Shown here: positions 62,056 through 64,000 of the stretch, piece by piece
How positions within the stretch are numbered: position 1 is the stretch's first letter
Layout of the letters: every line of letters starts with the position of its first letter
Assembly (NCBI GenBank): GCA_030148025.1
Contig: JASBUG010000003.1
Span: 82,163 to 146,162, forward strand
DNA length: 64,000 bases
Direction of reading: 5' to 3'
Origin: Flavobacteriaceae bacterium
GTDB taxonomy: Bacteria > Bacteroidota > Bacteroidia > Flavobacteriales > Flavobacteriaceae
Program-made: the position numbers and the translations under genes
Notes under the pieces: generated by a model
The model's input: only the letters and a program-made list of their open reading frames with translations
Databases searched by the model: none
What the model was told of the DNA's origin: nothing

Positions 62056-62085
62056 GTCATTCTGAGTGTAACGAAGAATCTATTC
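62056..62085. repeat. Half-copy of the palindromic repeat (copy 6)
   Basis: GTCATTCTGAGTGTAACGAA and following bases match a left arm only. It ends the tandem array of copies 4-6 that fills most of the 424-bp gap between the GIY-YIG and TIR genes; 62086-62250 holds the TIR promoter region. Confidence 0.7.
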
Positions 62086-62178
62086 TTTTTCACTGTAAAT
62101 CAGATTGTTAATAGGTTTTGATTGATTTAAATGTAAGTTCTTGATTACAAAAATATTTAAGACTAACTTTACTTTTTG

Positions 62179-62212
62179 TTTGATATAAACAATTAAAAAA
62201 GTTCATATCAAA
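62179..62212 (+). promoter_or_regulatory. Operator-like inverted repeat upstream of the TIR operon
   Basis: TTTGATAT (62179-62186) is complementary to ATATCAAA (62205-62212), 18 nt apart. It lies just after a promoter-like TACTTTTTG (62170-62178, one base longer than the -7 consensus) and 38 bases before the TIR start, a suitable place for a repressor or a hairpin. Confidence 0.4.
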
Positions 62213-62213
62213 T

Positions 62214-62227
62214 CGTTGGCAACAATG
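62214..62227 (+). repeat. Boundary repeat, left (CGTTGGCAACAATG)
   Basis: GTTGGCAACAATG occurs at 62215-62227, and GTTGCCAACAATG at 63450-63462, near the end of the membrane protein gene. They differ by one base, and the inner nine bases are also reverse complements. They bracket the TIR and membrane-protein genes. Confidence 0.5.
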
Positions 62228-62250
62228 CGAACAAAACTAATTAGTCATTA

Positions 62251-63042
62251 ATGTATAGAGGATTTAATTTAAAAATTGAGAACGAATTAGAAGTACATCT
62301 TTATCATAAAGTTGGCTTAGACATACTCGAAAATCTAAAAAATTCGGTTGAGCCGAGACTTAAAAGTTATATTTTACCTAACGGAGTCCTTGATGGAAAT
62401 AAAATAATGCACGACTGGTTTCCTGAAGTAAAGTCGCATATTTTCTTATCACATTCTCATAAAGATTTTAAAAATGCTATTTATATTGCTGGTGCACTTT
62501 ATCATAAATTTAAAATATTAACTTTTATAGATTCGACTGTTTGGGGTTATTCAAACGAACTTTTGAAATTAATTGACAACAAATACTGCAAAAGCGAAAA
62601 TGGCGAAACTTATGATTATAACAAACGGAATTATTCAACAAGTCACGTTCATTTAATGTTATCATCTGCATTAAATACAATGATTGACAATTCAGAATCT
62701 ATATTTTTCCTTAACACCTCGAATTCAGTTTCAACTCGGACAATTACAGAAAAAACAAATTCACCTTGGATTTTTTCTGAAATAAATACATCGAAGATTA
62801 TTAGAAAAAAGACACCTGTACGCTTAAGAAAAATGACTAAATCATTTTCAGATACTATAATGCTCAACGAGAATCAACGCTCACAACTAAGAATTGAATA
62901 TGAATTAGAATTATCACATATGACTGACTTAAGCCTAAATCAATTTAATACTTGGTTAAATTCAAATTGCTACAGTCCAGAAAATGCTTTAGATAAGTTG
63001 TATAGTTTGCATCCAATTAACTCAAAATTTCTAATTAAATGA
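62251..63042 (+). CDS. TIR-domain protein (putative NADase of an antiphage system)
   Basis: A 263-residue protein. Residues 61-190 form a TIR domain: HIFLSHSHKDFKNAIYIAGAL (first strand and helix), ILTFIDSTVWGYSNELLKLID (about 89-109) and SPWIFSEI with Glu177 at the place of the catalytic Glu of NAD-cleaving TIR domains. The N-terminal 60 and C-terminal 70 residues show no known domain. Bacterial TIR proteins make signals or consume NAD+ during phage defence. The gene overlaps the next by ATGA (4 bases). It has no signal peptide. Confidence 0.82.
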   Translation: MYRGFNLKIENELEVHLYHKVGLDILENLKNSVEPRLKSYILPNGVLDGNKIMHDWFPEVKSHIFLSHSHKDFKNAIYIAGALYHKFKILTFIDSTVWGYSNELLKLIDNKYCKSENGETYDYNKRNYSTSHVHLMLSSALNTMIDNSESIFFLNTSNSVSTRTITEKTNSPWIFSEINTSKIIRKKTPVRLRKMTKSFSDTIMLNENQRSQLRIEYELELSHMTDLSLNQFNTWLNSNCYSPENALDKLYSLHPINSKFLIK

Positions 63043-63473
63043 TTATGAGTGACAAGAAATTCAAACACCTTGATTACATCCATAATACTATAAACCGGAT
63101 GAGTAATAACTCTTTCCTAATAAAAGGTTGGACTATTTCAGTTATATCAATAATTTTCATTTTCTCGGATGATGAAAAAAATGGCGATTTTCTTTTAATT
63201 TCCTCAGTCGCAGTAGTAATATTTTGGTATTTAAATGGCTTTTTCCTTCAACAAGAAAGAAAATTTCGAGCATTATATGATAAAGTAAGAGAGCTATCAG
63301 AAAATGATATTGATTTTTCAATGTCGACGGATGATTTTAAAAAAGGGAAATATCATTTAATAAGTGCAATCTTTGGCAAAACAATTTGGCCATTATATGT
63401 TGCTATTTTAATTATGATTTTTATAGGCAAATTTGTCTTAGAAAGCACAGTTGCCAACAATGTATTATATTAA
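63039..63473 (+). CDS. Small membrane protein (putative effector partner of the TIR protein)
   Basis: A 144-residue protein with three predicted helices (about 27-43, 51-70 and 114-136) and charged linkers (QQERKFRALYDKVRELSEND). It overlaps the TIR gene by 4 bases. The KGWTISVISIIFIF pattern is one I associate with small membrane proteins found beside TIR or nucleotide-signal genes in Bacteroidota, but I cannot name the family. A membrane-disrupting effector is the natural hypothesis. Its last codons lie within the right boundary repeat. Confidence 0.7.
   Translation: MIMSDKKFKHLDYIHNTINRMSNNSFLIKGWTISVISIIFIFSDDEKNGDFLLISSVAVVIFWYLNGFFLQQERKFRALYDKVRELSENDIDFSMSTDDFKKGKYHLISAIFGKTIWPLYVAILIMIFIGKFVLESTVANNVLY
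63450..63462 (+). repeat. Boundary repeat, right (GTTGCCAACAATG)
   Basis: This near-copy of the left boundary sequence (one mismatch) overlaps the codons TVANN near the end of the membrane protein. The pair may mark the ends of a mobile cassette. Confidence 0.5.
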
Positions 63474-63484
63474 TCAACTCGAAT

Positions 63485-63509
63485 AACCCTTATAAATAAA
63501 GGGTTTTAA
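63485..63509 (+). terminator. Terminator of the TIR operon
   Basis: AACCCTT (63485-63491) pairs with AAGGGTT (63499-63505) around a 7-nt loop and is followed by TTTT. Right after it, 63525-63544 holds two similar motifs, GGTACAAC and GGTATAAC, 11 nt apart. Confidence 0.65.
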
Positions 63510-63583
63510 AAGATTAATCAAAAAAGGGTACAACATAGGTATAACATTTTATCCTATCATTTGAAGTGATCTAAAGATACAAA

Positions 63584-63615
63584 AAAACCGCTTCTAAATT
63601 AATAGAAACGGTTTT
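63584..63615 (-). terminator. Terminator of the DUF6266 gene
   Basis: AAAACCG...TTCTA pairs with TAGAA...CGGTTTT with one mismatch and has a T run on the minus strand. It lies 25 bases after the DUF6266 stop. Confidence 0.75.
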
Positions 63616-63640
63616 CAATATGTATTTAAACTTAAAGTTA

Positions 63641-64000
63641 TTAAGCTGCCGTACCAGAGCCTAAATACACACTATTCGATACTTGTGTACCATCAGCAGA
63701 AACAAATGCCATAAATAGCTCTACAGTATCTCCTGCATAGGTACTTGGTATAGTAATTACTTGAGAACCTACAGTTCTATCAGCACCATCAAGAATTGAT
63801 ACAGATTCTTTTTTACTTGGATTGTAAACTAATACCATCGCTTTATCAGTTGCATTTGCATTACCTTCTGCCGAGTTATCGTCCCAATCAAAAGTTACTT
63901 GTCCTGGTGTTGCTAAATCGGTTGAACCATTTAAAACACTTGACAAAGAACCTCTACTTAATAAAGCTAAAGAATAATCGATTGTAAAGTTAGGTGCGAT
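63641..64000 (-). CDS. DUF6266 family protein, C-terminal part
   Basis: The frame is open to the window edge, so this is the last 119 residues of a longer gene; the TTG at 63946 is not its start. It shows the DUF6266 pattern: APNFTIDYSLALLSRGSLSSV, then TFDWDDNSAEGNANATDKAMVLVYNPSKKESV and VELFMAFVSADGTQVSNSVYLGSG at the end. The family is widespread in Bacteroidota; function is unknown. Confidence 0.85.
   Translation of the reverse strand: MAPNFTIDYSLALLSRGSLSSVLNGSTDLATPGQVTFDWDDNSAEGNANATDKAMVLVYNPSKKESVSILDGADRTVGSQVITIPSTYAGDTVELFMAFVSADGTQVSNSVYLGSGTAA

Noticed and set aside
61853..62085. Tandem repeats near the TIR gene as a CRISPR array
   Set aside because: Units are long imperfect palindromes (74-99 bp) with nearly identical 15-bp spacers, and no cas genes are present; CRISPR needs short repeats and unique spacers.
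62214..63462. Integron attC sites at the boundary repeats
   Set aside because: The core does not fit RYYYAAC/GTTRRRY and no integrase gene is in the window. I kept only the observation of matching boundary sequences.
63485..63560. tRNA 3' end as an integration site next to the TIR module
   Set aside because: No cloverleaf can be drawn; the region is a terminator followed by short direct repeats.
63796..63987. Open frame on the plus strand in the DUF6266 region
   Set aside because: It mirrors the coding strand of the DUF6266 gene and its translation is low-complexity Leu-rich with no start context.

Overview
The window comes from an AT-rich member of the Bacteroidota, most likely a marine-type Flavobacteriaceae. 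Four things point there: the families present (PorQ of the type IX secretion system, DUF4294, DUF6048/DUF6452, CCC-motif and DUF6266 proteins, a flavobacterial-type RlmD); promoters of the TTG-N20-TAnnTTTG type; A-rich regions instead of Shine-Dalgarno sites before starts; and many lipoproteins and outer-membrane proteins. Most of it is ordinary chromosomal backbone.

Layout. 1-4 kb: end of a DUF3307 gene, a Bcr/CflA exporter, DinB, GNAT, a small hypothetical and MarC. 4-8.8 kb: a secreted amidohydrolase facing a three-gene biotin-dependent acyl-CoA carboxylase operon. 8.9-17 kb: Nudix/aminotransferase/PrsW operon, penicillin-acylase-like hydrolase, YciI, M42 peptidase, DUF4294 plus hemolysin III. 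17-28.6 kb: hypothetical and lipocalin-like secreted proteins, a ZIP/DUF4268/AraC operon, two methyltransferases, lipoproteins, DUF6048/DUF6452 and a TlpA thioredoxin. 28.7-36.3 kb: rlmD, an ECF sigma/DUF6768 pair, rocD with a structured leader, small membrane proteins, Smr, and a cysteine desulfurase. 36.2-47 kb: an M23/TonB receptor/cupin operon, zapB-like/zapA, a 6S-like RNA, rny, xerD, two outer-membrane barrels and aroQ. 47-61.4 kb: lpdA, two MsrB, an M48 lipoprotein, tandem UMF1 transporters, a sigma/anti-sigma/DUF4097/DUF2807 envelope operon, lon, porQ-cmk.

61.4-64 kb is the accessory region. A lone GIY-YIG nuclease gene is bracketed by several copies of a palindromic repeat with GTCATTCTGA ends. 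Next comes a two-gene module: a TIR-domain protein with a putative catalytic Glu, overlapping by ATGA a small three-helix membrane protein. That layout looks like a TIR-based antiphage system with a membrane effector. A DUF6266 gene follows and runs off the end.

Cross-cutting signals. (1) A dispersed palindromic repeat family with GTCATT...AATGAC ends occurs at about 5.1, 14.3, 61.4 and 61.9-62.1 kb, with a possible relative at 24.0 kb; two copies share a long hairpin whose paired bases co-vary. (2) Six genes have a -7 box ending exactly 4 nt before the ATG, which predicts leaderless mRNAs. (3) The rocD leader can form a hairpin whose loop pairs with a downstream segment (possible pseudoknot). 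No tRNA, rRNA, CRISPR array, insertion sequence or prophage was seen.
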